The position numbers and the translations under genes are program-made. A stretch of DNA of 6,304 nt from Candidatus Gottesmanbacteria bacterium RIFOXYB1_FULL_47_11 (lineage in GTDB: Bacteria; Patescibacteriota; Microgenomatia; UBA10105; UBA927), in contig MFKE01000028.1 in assembly GCA_001779455.1 (NCBI GenBank), positions 21,930 through 28,233 on the forward strand. The letters run 5' to 3'. Positions 1 through 6,216 of the stretch are shown here, in pieces (position 1 is the stretch's first letter; the number at the start of each line of letters is the position of its first letter). The notes below the pieces were generated by a model that was not told where the DNA came from, ran no database searches, and was given only the letters and a program-made list of their open reading frames with translations.

Positions 1-2
1 AT

Positions 3-1148
3 GATCTTTCGAATATCCAATCCGGCAAAGATAACCCTCAGGGGTGGCGGATGGTGGAATTTCCGCTCTATCAGGCCGCCGGAGCATTTTTATATAAAAC
101 ACTCGGATTATTTTCTCTTGAAGTATGGCTGCGGCTCCTGACAATAGCTGCATCGGTGGGGACCGTGCTTATTATCGGGGACATGGCAGGGCTTCTTCCT
201 GCATTTATTTTTGCGGTACTACCATTCAGCGTGTACTATGGTAGATCAATTCTTCCCGATCCACAGATGGTGTTTTGGGCACTATTCAGTTTATGGTTAT
301 TGAAGAAAAACAAAATTCTCATGGCGGCCGCGGCAGGAGCACTGGCATTACTTTCCAAACCCATGGCAATATTTTTATTATTGCCCGCGTTGTATATGTT
401 GTTCAAAAGCTACAAAAAATTTATTCTGTATTGGGTTATAGCAATAGTGCCACTGGTGCTTTGGCGAAAGTGGATAACACAGTTTCCTGAGGGGATACCG
501 GTAAGCACGTGGCTTCTGAACGGTAACGGGATACGATTTAAAGGCGCCTGGTTTCACTGGTTGTTTGCCGAGCGACTCGGTAATCTCATTCTCGGATATT
601 GGGGGCTTATTCCGTTTGCGCTCGGTATTACCTTATTTTGGGGAATCGGCCCGCTTCTGTATTTTATTGTGTTTGCCAGCGGTAACGTGCAGCATGACTA
701 TTATCAAATCCTGATTATTCCGGCCGTGGCGGTTTTTGTGGGAAAAGGCCTGCGGCGCCTTATGCCCTGGCTTGCCGTCGTGTCGTTTATTTTTATGATA
801 GCGTTTTCCTGGTTTACGGTACGGACGTATTACTGGATAAACCGGCCGGAAATTATTGAAGCGGGGAAAGCGGCGGATGCGATATTACCGCATGACGCAA
901 AAGTGATCGCGTCCTATAACGGCGACACCACATTTTTGTATCAGACGGGGCGGCAGGGATGGCCGTTGGGGTTTGATATCGATAAAAAAATTGCCCAGGG
1001 GGCGACGGCGTATGTGACAATTTCTCCGACGGATGCAGACGGCGAGACCAAAGATTTAGCAGCCCGTTATACGGTACTTATTCGTAATGACAAATTTGCC
1101 ATCATCGATCTCACCAAGCCTGCCTCGCCGGCAGGCGGGCCTAAATGA
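3..1148 (+). CDS. Glycosyltransferase family 39 (ArnT/PMT-like) integral membrane protein, 5' partial
   Basis: Likely moves a sugar from a polyprenyl-phosphate donor to an acceptor on the outer face of the membrane (GT-C fold; role inferred from family). The frame is open from base 3 with no stop and family-like sequence precedes the ATG at 51 (GWRMVEFPLYQAAGA), so that ATG is internal and the true start, with the usual first-loop acidic motif, lies upstream. Of 381 visible residues, hydrophobic helices lie at about 46-80, 89-100, 105-134, 140-154, 193-229, 233-249 and 254-275. Loop motifs are SILPDPQ (82-88) and HDYYQ (231-235), the latter typical of this subgroup. Residues 280-381 form a soluble tail containing YNGDTTFLYQTGRQGW (305-320). 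The last ten residues (KPASPAGGPK) are encoded by a GC-rich palindrome and look like an appended tail. TGA overlaps the next ATG by 4 bases. Sugar specificity is not readable from the sequence. Confidence 0.85.
   Translation, partial: DLSNIQSGKDNPQGWRMVEFPLYQAAGAFLYKTLGLFSLEVWLRLLTIAASVGTVLIIGDMAGLLPAFIFAVLPFSVYYGRSILPDPQMVFWALFSLWLLKKNKILMAAAAGALALLSKPMAIFLLLPALYMLFKSYKKFILYWVIAIVPLVLWRKWITQFPEGIPVSTWLLNGNGIRFKGAWFHWLFAERLGNLILGYWGLIPFALGITLFWGIGPLLYFIVFASGNVQHDYYQILIIPAVAVFVGKGLRRLMPWLAVVSFIFMIAFSWFTVRTYYWINRPEIIEAGKAADAILPHDAKVIASYNGDTTFLYQTGRQGWPLGFDIDKKIAQGATAYVTISPTDADGETKDLAARYTVLIRNDKFAIIDLTKPASPAGGPK
1118..1136. repeat. GC-rich palindrome (7-bp stems, 5-base loop) across a gene junction
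   Basis: GCCTGCC (1118-1124) and its exact reverse complement GGCAGGC (1130-1136) flank the loop TCGCC. The element encodes the end of the GT39 protein and lies 8 bases before the next ATG. Similar GCCTGCC/GGCAGGC palindromes are, from memory, dispersed in many Patescibacteria genomes; this was not checked. It is the only copy seen in this window. It could be a dispersed repeat or an mRNA hairpin acting on translation or processing. A rho-independent terminator is unlikely because no T-run follows and the operon continues. Confidence 0.6.
1133..1138 (+). promoter_or_regulatory. Shine-Dalgarno-like site for the second gene, within the hairpin's 3' arm
   Basis: AGGCGG (one mismatch to AGGAGG) lies 6 bases before the ATG at 1145. 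Its first four bases belong to the 3' arm of the palindrome, so a folded hairpin would partly hide it. Translation of the upstream gene through the hairpin would expose it, which would couple the two genes. The coupling is inference. Confidence 0.45.
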
Positions 1149-2275
1149 AAATACTATTTGTATCAGCAGTTTTACCATACCCGCTACATTCCGGCGGACA
1201 AATACGGATATACAATCTGTTGAAAAGGCTAAGCAAAAAACACGAAATTCATTTATTCGCATTCATCCGTTCGGAAAAAGAGAAATCATACGTATCAGAA
1301 TTGTCATTTTGTAAGAAGGTGACAACCGTTCTTCGGGGCCGCGTATGGCAGCCGAAATATTTGTGGAAAACACTCACGGGCACCTATCCGTTGTTGTGGA
1401 ACAGCTATCACAGCAGCGAAATGCTGTCAGTTTTATCTTCGGAGGTTGCCGGGGGTAACTACGATCTCATACACATCGAACCGGGATATGTATGGCCCGC
1501 CATTCCCACGGAACACCGGATCCCGATAGTTATCGCGGAGCACAATATTGAACACAGAGTATATTCTGCATATATGGCGCAATTTTCCTTACTGCCGCTT
1601 AAGCCGTTTCTCCGTATGGATGTGGCGAAAATGACGAGATGGGAACAGCGGATATGGAAAGAGGCGGCGCATATCGTGACCGTTTCGGAAAGTGACCGGT
1701 CGGCAATCGGACAGGCAAATGTTTCTGTCGTGCCAAACGGTGTAGATACGGCCTCGTTTGCGTTCCGTCCTAAAAAAACGATGGGGAAGCCGCTTACATT
1801 CTTGTATGTCGGGAACTTCCGGTGGATGGAAAACCGTGATGCAGCAGAGCACATTATCCGCGATATCTGGCCGGTTATCCGGGTAAAATACCCGGACGCA
1901 ACGCTCCGCATTGTCGGCGATCATGCGCCCGGCGGGCAATATTACGTCGGCCGGGTTGACGATATACATAAAGAGTTTGAAGGCGCGGATATTCTTCTTG
2001 CTCCCATCCGGATAGGAGGCGGGACAAAGTATAAAATACTGGAGGCAATGGCTTCGGGATTGCCCGTGATCACCTCACGCCTCGGTATTGAAGGCATGGA
2101 TACACATTCGGTTTTGATTGCCCAAACACCCGAAGAAGCGATACAATCCATACGCACGCTGGAAAATAACACAAAACGCATGCAGCTTGTTTCCCGCGCG
2201 CGGCAAATCATTGAAAAAGAATATTCGTGGGACTTGATTGCACAAAAACTAAACGTCGTATGGAACTCTCAATAA
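1145..2275 (+). CDS. Family 4 glycosyltransferase (GT-B fold, PEP-CTERM/EPS sugar transferase-like)
   Basis: Retaining NDP-sugar glycosyltransferase of 376 residues, full length for the family, probably cytoplasmic and extending a lipid-linked glycan. The N-terminal Rossmann domain opens with MKILFVSAVLPYPLHSGGQIR; the HSGGQIR glycine loop (15-21) is typical. EHNIEH (132-137) and TVSESD (179-184) are in place, and VPNGVD (196-201) marks the domain boundary. The C-terminal domain starts at FLYVGNFRWMENRDA and holds GGGTKYKILEAMASGLPVI (291-309). The usual E-x7-E pair is reduced to its second glutamate (E300), which is normal for the GGGT subgroup rather than a defect. The start at 1145 gives the family N-terminus directly, shares ATGA with the upstream stop and has AGGCGG before it. 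The 3' end overlaps the next gene by 16 bases. Donor and acceptor are unknown. Confidence 0.9.
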   Translation: MKILFVSAVLPYPLHSGGQIRIYNLLKRLSKKHEIHLFAFIRSEKEKSYVSELSFCKKVTTVLRGRVWQPKYLWKTLTGTYPLLWNSYHSSEMLSVLSSEVAGGNYDLIHIEPGYVWPAIPTEHRIPIVIAEHNIEHRVYSAYMAQFSLLPLKPFLRMDVAKMTRWEQRIWKEAAHIVTVSESDRSAIGQANVSVVPNGVDTASFAFRPKKTMGKPLTFLYVGNFRWMENRDAAEHIIRDIWPVIRVKYPDATLRIVGDHAPGGQYYVGRVDDIHKEFEGADILLAPIRIGGGTKYKILEAMASGLPVITSRLGIEGMDTHSVLIAQTPEEAIQSIRTLENNTKRMQLVSRARQIIEKEYSWDLIAQKLNVVWNSQ

Positions 2276-3123
2276 TTATTGTTAACTATAATACGAAAGA
2301 CATAACGAGGGCATGCCTGGATTCCCTGGCGAAATGGCGGGACGGTATTGATTGGGAAATTATCATGGTCGACAACGGATCAACAGACGGCAGTATTGAG
2401 GTGCTCAAAAAGTATCCGGGTATTAAACTTATATTAAACAGAAAAAATCTCGGGTTTGCCAAAGCGAACAACAAGGGGATTAAAGTTGCGAAAGGGAAAT
2501 ATATTCTCCTTCTGAATTCCGACACTGAAGTTCGGCAGGATGCCATTGGCACAATGCTCAGGTTTATGGATGGTCATTTGAAGGCCGGCGCTGCAACATG
2601 CAAACTGGAACTGACAACCGGGGCAATGGATCCTGCATGCCACCGCGGGTTCCCGACGCCGTGGGCATCTCTTACGTACGTACTGGGACTTGAAAAAGCA
2701 TTCCCCAAATTTCCTCTTTTTGCGGGATATCATTTGGGATATAAAAATATGACTATTCCGCACCAGGTAGATTGTATTAGCGGCGCCTTTTTTCTCGCGC
2801 GGCGCACGGCAATCAGTGAAGTCGGATTACTGGATGAGGCATATTTTATGTATGCGGAAGATATCGATTGGGCGTACCGGTTTAAACAAAAGGGGTGGGA
2901 AATTTGGTTTAATCCCGAAGCAGTTGTGCTCCATAAAAAGAAAATGAGCGGCAGAAACAGTCTGCTGCGTTCCCGGGCAGTAACAACGGAGATATATTTC
3001 CATACCTATAACTGGCTGTTTTACAAAAAGCACTACGTCAAGAAATACGGTCCGCTTATTTCCATACCGGTACATATTTTTTACACTACACGGCTGTTTC
3101 TGTTAAAGAAATTTTCGTTATGA
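2260..3123 (+). CDS. Family 2 glycosyltransferase, rhamnosyltransferase (WbbL)-like
   Basis: Inverting GT-A enzyme of 287 residues that probably adds one sugar from a nucleotide donor (dTDP-rhamnose is the common donor of WbbL-like members; not proven here). The start at 2260 gives MELSIIIVNYNT, the classic GT2 N-terminus; a GTG at 2227 in the same frame would add 11 residues without family character. Nucleotide-binding VDNGSTDG is at 37-44, NLGFAKANNKG at 63-73 and the metal-binding LLNSDTE at 84-90. The acceptor/catalytic region CISGAFFLARR (172-182) leads into YAEDIDWAYRFKQKGW (198-213), with the ED.D signature at E200, D201 and D203. Basic and aromatic residues dominate from 225 to the end, consistent with membrane-surface association. 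No Shine-Dalgarno precedes the start; it overlaps the upstream gene by 16 bases and probably depends on translational coupling. The stop overlaps the next ATG by 4 bases. Confidence 0.92.
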   Translation: MELSIIIVNYNTKDITRACLDSLAKWRDGIDWEIIMVDNGSTDGSIEVLKKYPGIKLILNRKNLGFAKANNKGIKVAKGKYILLLNSDTEVRQDAIGTMLRFMDGHLKAGAATCKLELTTGAMDPACHRGFPTPWASLTYVLGLEKAFPKFPLFAGYHLGYKNMTIPHQVDCISGAFFLARRTAISEVGLLDEAYFMYAEDIDWAYRFKQKGWEIWFNPEAVVLHKKKMSGRNSLLRSRAVTTEIYFHTYNWLFYKKHYVKKYGPLISIPVHIFYTTRLFLLKKFSL

Positions 3124-3635
3124 GAATCGGCATAGATGCACGGCTTATCAATGAAACCGGTGTAGGCAGGTACATCCGGAATCTCCTCACGGAACTGGCA
3201 AAGATTGACAGAACAAATACCTATGTCGTTTTTGTGCGGAAAGCAGCGGATTTTGAGCCGCCCAACGGACGGTGGATCCGAAGAGTTGCGGATATCCGCT
3301 GGCACACTATCGCCGAGCAAATCCGCATGCCCGCGATATTCTCAAAAGAACATCTTGATCTTCTGCATGTCCCGTATTTTAACGTGCCGCTTTTTTACTT
3401 CGGCAGGTTTATCGTAACCATTCACGACCTTACCATTCTTCATTTTGATACGGGCAAGGCAACGACATTGCCCTATATCATATATAAAATGAAACGGTTA
3501 TTTTATTATCTCGTGCTTCTGAAAGCCATGCATTGGTCGGAAAAAATTATTGCCGTGTCTCATGCGACACGAAAGGAAATTCTTGATCATTTTGATGTTC
3601 TGCCGGAGCATGTTGAGGTTATTTATGAAGGATAA
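3120..3635 (+). CDS. Split family 4 glycosyltransferase, N-terminal (acceptor) domain
   Basis: Encodes 171 residues matching only the first Rossmann domain of a GT-B family 4 (mannosyltransferase-like) enzyme. MRIGIDARLINETGVGRYIRN is the family start, with the TGVGRY glycine loop at 13-18. EQIRMP (66-71), DLLHVPYFNVP (80-90), TIHDLT (100-105) and the SHAT element (147-150) follow in normal order. The frame stops with TAA straight after VEVIYEG (165-171), where relatives continue as YEGV into a linker. The C-terminal domain follows in the +1 frame from 3625. Joining the frames gives about 329 residues, short for this family by roughly a linker. It may be half of a functional two-chain enzyme, a frameshifted pseudogene with a linker deletion (missing length equal to 2 modulo 3), or an assembly error. 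It starts on an ATGA overlap with the preceding stop, without a clear Shine-Dalgarno. Confidence 0.8.
   Translation: MRIGIDARLINETGVGRYIRNLLTELAKIDRTNTYVVFVRKAADFEPPNGRWIRRVADIRWHTIAEQIRMPAIFSKEHLDLLHVPYFNVPLFYFGRFIVTIHDLTILHFDTGKATTLPYIIYKMKRLFYYLVLLKAMHWSEKIIAVSHATRKEILDHFDVLPEHVEVIYEG
3615..3618 (+). promoter_or_regulatory. Shine-Dalgarno site before the C-terminal half of the split glycosyltransferase
   Basis: GAGG lies 6 bases upstream of the ATG at 3625, near-ideal spacing, while several neighbouring genes lack a recognisable site. It decides the start chosen for the second half and allows initiation or re-initiation next to the TAA at 3633-3635. The bases also encode conserved residues of the first half (VEVI), so the match may be coincidental. 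Confidence 0.5.
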
Positions 3636-4101
3636 CTATTTTCTCTATGTCGGCAATGCCTATCCGCACAAAAACGTGCAGCTCCTTATCCGTGCGGCCC
3701 GGGAGGCCCACGCGCGGGTGATATACGTGGGGAAGAACGATTATTTTTACCAAAAACTCGGCGTTGTGCCCCGGACGGTAAGTGATGCGGAGCTTACGCG
3801 TTTATATAAAAACGCTGATGCTCTCGTATTTCCGTCGCTTATGGAGGGATTTGGATTGCCTGCCATTGAAGCGCTCCGGCAGGGTTGCCCGGTCATCGTG
3901 AGTGATATACCCGTTTTTCATGAACTTCTTGGAGAGTCTGCAATATATGTGAATCCCCATGATTCACATGAGTTGGCGCGGATACTGGCATCCGAAATCG
4001 ATAAACCGAAGAAACTTGTCAAGACGTATTCCTGGTCCAAAATGGCACGGGAGACACTTTCCATATATGAAGCTTGCAATCGTGTACGATCGGGTGAATA
4101 A
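3625..4101 (+). CDS. Split family 4 glycosyltransferase, C-terminal (nucleotide-sugar) domain
   Basis: Encodes 158 residues forming the second Rossmann domain of the enzyme begun at 3120. The ATG at 3625 places MKDNYFLYVGN at the first strand of that domain, with GAGG 6 bases before it. An earlier ATG at 3550 in this frame only adds 25 residues read out of frame from the first half. Family motifs are intact: NAYPHKN (11-17), VIYVGKNDYFY (32-42), SDAELTRLYKNADALVFPS (53-71) and EGFGLPAIEA, with the E-x7-E pair at E74 and E82. No internal stop occurs over the whole domain, which favours a functional or very recently broken gene. The domain is compact: loops after PHKN, after YFYQKL and before YSW look shorter than usual. 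The last nine residues (ACNRVRSGE) are read from the 5' end of the next gene, which overlaps by 35 bases. Confidence 0.8.
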   Translation: MKDNYFLYVGNAYPHKNVQLLIRAAREAHARVIYVGKNDYFYQKLGVVPRTVSDAELTRLYKNADALVFPSLMEGFGLPAIEALRQGCPVIVSDIPVFHELLGESAIYVNPHDSHELARILASEIDKPKKLVKTYSWSKMARETLSIYEACNRVRSGE

Positions 4102-5128
4102 ATGGGGAGGGGCAGAGCGTGTACTTCTGGCTCTGCATGAAATCTGGCCGGACGCACCGCTCTATACGGCAGTGTACAACGCCGCAAGGGCAGGCTGGGC
4201 AGATGTATTTGAGGTTCACCCGTCTTTTTTACAGCATATTCCGTTTGCCAAAAATCATCACGAGTTATTCCCGTGGCTTACCCCGATGTCATTTGAATCA
4301 TTTGATTTTGGCGCGTATGACGTAGTGCTTTCCGTCACTTCCGCCGAGGCAAAAGATGTCATTACGAAGCCGGGAACAACACACATTTGTTATTGTCTTA
4401 CCCCGACCCGGTATTTATGGAGCGGGCGGGAAGAATACGAAAAAGCCGGAATTATGGGAATGGTATTACGTATTATGGAGAGTACATTGAAACGATGGGA
4501 CCTCGTTGCTGCTTCGCGGCCCGACCGGTATATTGCAATTTCTAATCATGTTGCCGACCGCATAAAAAAATATTATCACCGCAGTGTTGCACAGGTTATT
4601 TATCCCCCGGTGGACGTTGATACATTCCAGCCTGGTGAGGCGGGTGATTATTTCCTTTGCGTTTCGAGACTTGTTCCCTACAAAAAAGTAGACGTGGTTA
4701 TTCACGCCTTCAATACGTTGGGATGGAAATTAAAAATAGTCGGCACCGGCAGTCAGGAACAATATCTAAAAAGTATAGCGAAAAATAATATAGAATTTCT
4801 CGGCGGTGATTTGACAGATCGCGAGCTTGCTGCCTATTATCAAAGGAGCCGCGCTTTTGTGTCGGCGGCGGATGAAGACTTTGGGATAGTGTCACTTGAG
4901 GCACAAGCCTGCGGAAAACCCGTTATTTGCCCGAGGGAGTCAGGCATGGCAGAGACAATAATTCCCGGAGTGACGGGAGAGCTGTTTGATACGGATTTGG
5001 TGCGCGCACTACACAAAGTGATGAAAAAACGGTATGATAGCACTTTGTGCCGCACCAACGCAGAGAAGTTTTCGAGTAGCCGTTTTCAGAAGGAAATGAA
5101 AGAAGCGGTAGCGCGATTAACACTATGA
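4067..5128 (+). CDS. WbaZ-like family 4 glycosyltransferase (probable mannosyltransferase)
   Basis: GT-B retaining glycosyltransferase of 353 residues, typical family length, expected in the cytoplasm using a nucleotide sugar. GDP-mannose is plausible given the adjacent GDP-mannose synthase gene, but this is inference. The start at 4067 gives MKLAIVYDRVNKWGGAERVL, with WGGAERV at 13-19; the in-frame ATG at 3959 would add 36 residues read out of frame from the previous gene. Further family motifs are HICYCLTPTRYLW (106-118), AISNHVADRIKKYY (157-170), IYPPVDVDTF (178-187), SRLVPYKKVD (200-209), IEFLGG (242-247) and EDFGIVSLEAQACGKPVI (270-287), with the E-x7-E pair at E270 and E278. GGGAG at 4049-4053 lies 13 bases before the ATG, rather far, so coupling to the overlapping upstream gene is likely. 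The stop overlaps the next ATG by 4 bases. Confidence 0.92.
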   Translation: MKLAIVYDRVNKWGGAERVLLALHEIWPDAPLYTAVYNAARAGWADVFEVHPSFLQHIPFAKNHHELFPWLTPMSFESFDFGAYDVVLSVTSAEAKDVITKPGTTHICYCLTPTRYLWSGREEYEKAGIMGMVLRIMESTLKRWDLVAASRPDRYIAISNHVADRIKKYYHRSVAQVIYPPVDVDTFQPGEAGDYFLCVSRLVPYKKVDVVIHAFNTLGWKLKIVGTGSQEQYLKSIAKNNIEFLGGDLTDRELAAYYQRSRAFVSAADEDFGIVSLEAQACGKPVICPRESGMAETIIPGVTGELFDTDLVRALHKVMKKRYDSTLCRTNAEKFSSSRFQKEMKEAVARLTL

Positions 5129-6207
5129 AAGCAATAATATTCGCAGGAGGCGTGGGAACCAGACTTTGGCCGTTGTCGCGCAAAAAATCCCCCAAGCAGT
5201 TTGAAAAGATAATCGGAAATAAATCTACCCTGCAGCTAGCAGCCCAGCGGCTTCTCCCTGATTTTTCATGGAAAGACATGTATGTTTCAACCGGCAAGGC
5301 GTATGTGGAAATCGTGCAGACGCAGCTTGCCCAGCTTCCCCCGGATCATGTTATCGGGGAGCCGGTTATGCGGGATGTCGGGCCGGCCGTAGGCCTGGTT
5401 ACCGCACTTCTTGTCCGTGACTATCCGCTTGAACCCATGGTTATTTTGTGGAGCGACCATCTGGTGAAGAAAGACGCGCTTTTCCGCAAAATACTGAGCA
5501 CCGCAGGTGATGTTATTGCAAAAGATCCGAATAAGATTATTTTTGTTTCCCAGAAGCCGCGGTTTGCCAGTGAAAATTTGGGGTGGATTGATTATGGAAA
5601 GCAGATGCTCACAAAAAATAACCTTCCGTTTCATTCATTTGTCGATTTTCAATACCGTCCGGATGCGGTTACAGCCAAACGGTATTTAGAAAGCGGACAT
5701 CACGCATGGAATCTCGGATATTTTGTTACCACGCCACGGTTTTTGTGGGAGCAGTACAAACAGTTTGCACCCAATGTATACGCAGGCCTCTCGCGGATAG
5801 CTGACAGCTGGCATACCGACCGGTATGAAGAAACACTGGAGACTATCTATCCTACGCTGGAAAAAATTAGCTTTGATAACGCGATTCTGGAAAAACTGGA
5901 TCCTGCCTCTGCGCTGGTAATATCCGAAAACATCGAATGGAGTGATATCGGCGCATGGGAAGCGCTGAAGGAAGCCCTGCAAGATTCGAAGGATAAAAAT
6001 GTGACGCAGGGGAAAGTGATTCTCACGGACACGGAAGATTCACTGGTCTATAACTATACGGATCAGACTGTTGTGGCAATCGACGGCACGGATCTTCTGA
6101 TCGTAAACACGGATGACGTGGTGTTGGTTTGTAAAAAATCATCCGTACCCAAAATTAAGAAGCTCGTCGAAAGTCTGCAGGGGACGGCGCACGAGCACCT
6201 CATGTAA
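5125..6207 (+). CDS. manC: Mannose-1-phosphate guanylyltransferase, single-domain ManC type
   Basis: Makes GDP-mannose from mannose-1-phosphate and GTP in the cytoplasm, supplying mannosyltransferases. The 360 residues cover the nucleotidyltransferase domain and a short C-terminal beta-helix-like part; the phosphomannose isomerase domain of AlgA-type enzymes is absent. The signature GGVGTRLWPLSRKKSPKQF is at 8-26, with K24 in the catalytic position. SDH (110-112) supplies the metal aspartate, followed by GWIDYG (153-158), WNLGYF (195-200), SFDNAILEK (249-257) and WSDIGAW (272-278). Several motifs deviate from the textbook enzyme: EPVMRDVGPAVG (79-90) for EP..RNTAPAI, and YRP (177-179) for EKP. 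A related guanylyl- or nucleotidyltransferase specificity is therefore possible but less likely. It starts on an ATGA overlap without a clear Shine-Dalgarno. Confidence 0.9.
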   Translation: MKAIIFAGGVGTRLWPLSRKKSPKQFEKIIGNKSTLQLAAQRLLPDFSWKDMYVSTGKAYVEIVQTQLAQLPPDHVIGEPVMRDVGPAVGLVTALLVRDYPLEPMVILWSDHLVKKDALFRKILSTAGDVIAKDPNKIIFVSQKPRFASENLGWIDYGKQMLTKNNLPFHSFVDFQYRPDAVTAKRYLESGHHAWNLGYFVTTPRFLWEQYKQFAPNVYAGLSRIADSWHTDRYEETLETIYPTLEKISFDNAILEKLDPASALVISENIEWSDIGAWEALKEALQDSKDKNVTQGKVILTDTEDSLVYNYTDQTVVAIDGTDLLIVNTDDVVLVCKKSSVPKIKKLVESLQGTAHEHLM

Positions 6208-6209
6208 GG
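6206..6209 (+). promoter_or_regulatory. Probable Shine-Dalgarno for the polyprenyl-phosphate sugar transferase gene
   Basis: AAGG overlaps the stop of the preceding gene and lies 7 bases before the ATG at 6217. It supports that start, in the only junction of the window that is not an overlap (9 bases). Confidence 0.4.
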
Positions 6210-6216
6210 CGTACCT

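Noticed and set aside
1..50. Gene starting at the ATG at position 1, or the GT39 gene starting at 51.
   Set aside because: The frame from position 1 gives a short peptide without family features that hits a stop early. The GT39 frame is open through the left edge with fitting sequence before 51, so the gene is simply cut.
1118..1142. Rho-independent terminator between the first two genes.
   Set aside because: The hairpin is not followed by a T-run, and the next gene starts within the stop codon of the first in a continuing operon.
1459..1969. Minus-strand open frames of 126 and 150 codons inside the second gene, and similar ones elsewhere.
   Set aside because: They lie wholly opposite well-supported genes, show no recognisable domains and have cysteine/arginine/serine-rich composition typical of antisense shadows.
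2227..2259. GTG at 2227 as start of the GT2 gene.
   Set aside because: It would add GLDCTKTKRR-like residues before the conserved MELSIIIVNYNT start and deepen the overlap with the previous gene; no good ribosome site supports it.
3550..3624. Extending the second half of the split gene back to the ATG at 3550.
   Set aside because: The extra 25 residues are out-of-frame reading of conserved first-domain sequence and have no family character. The ATG at 3625 has a ribosome site and matches the domain edge.
3610..3640. Programmed ribosomal frameshift joining the two halves of the split glycosyltransferase.
   Set aside because: The needed shift is +1 at GGA-TAA-C. A glycine tRNA on GGA would re-pair poorly with GAT, and there is no prfB-like CTT-TGA site or -1 slippery heptamer. 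The internal start with GAGG is a simpler explanation.
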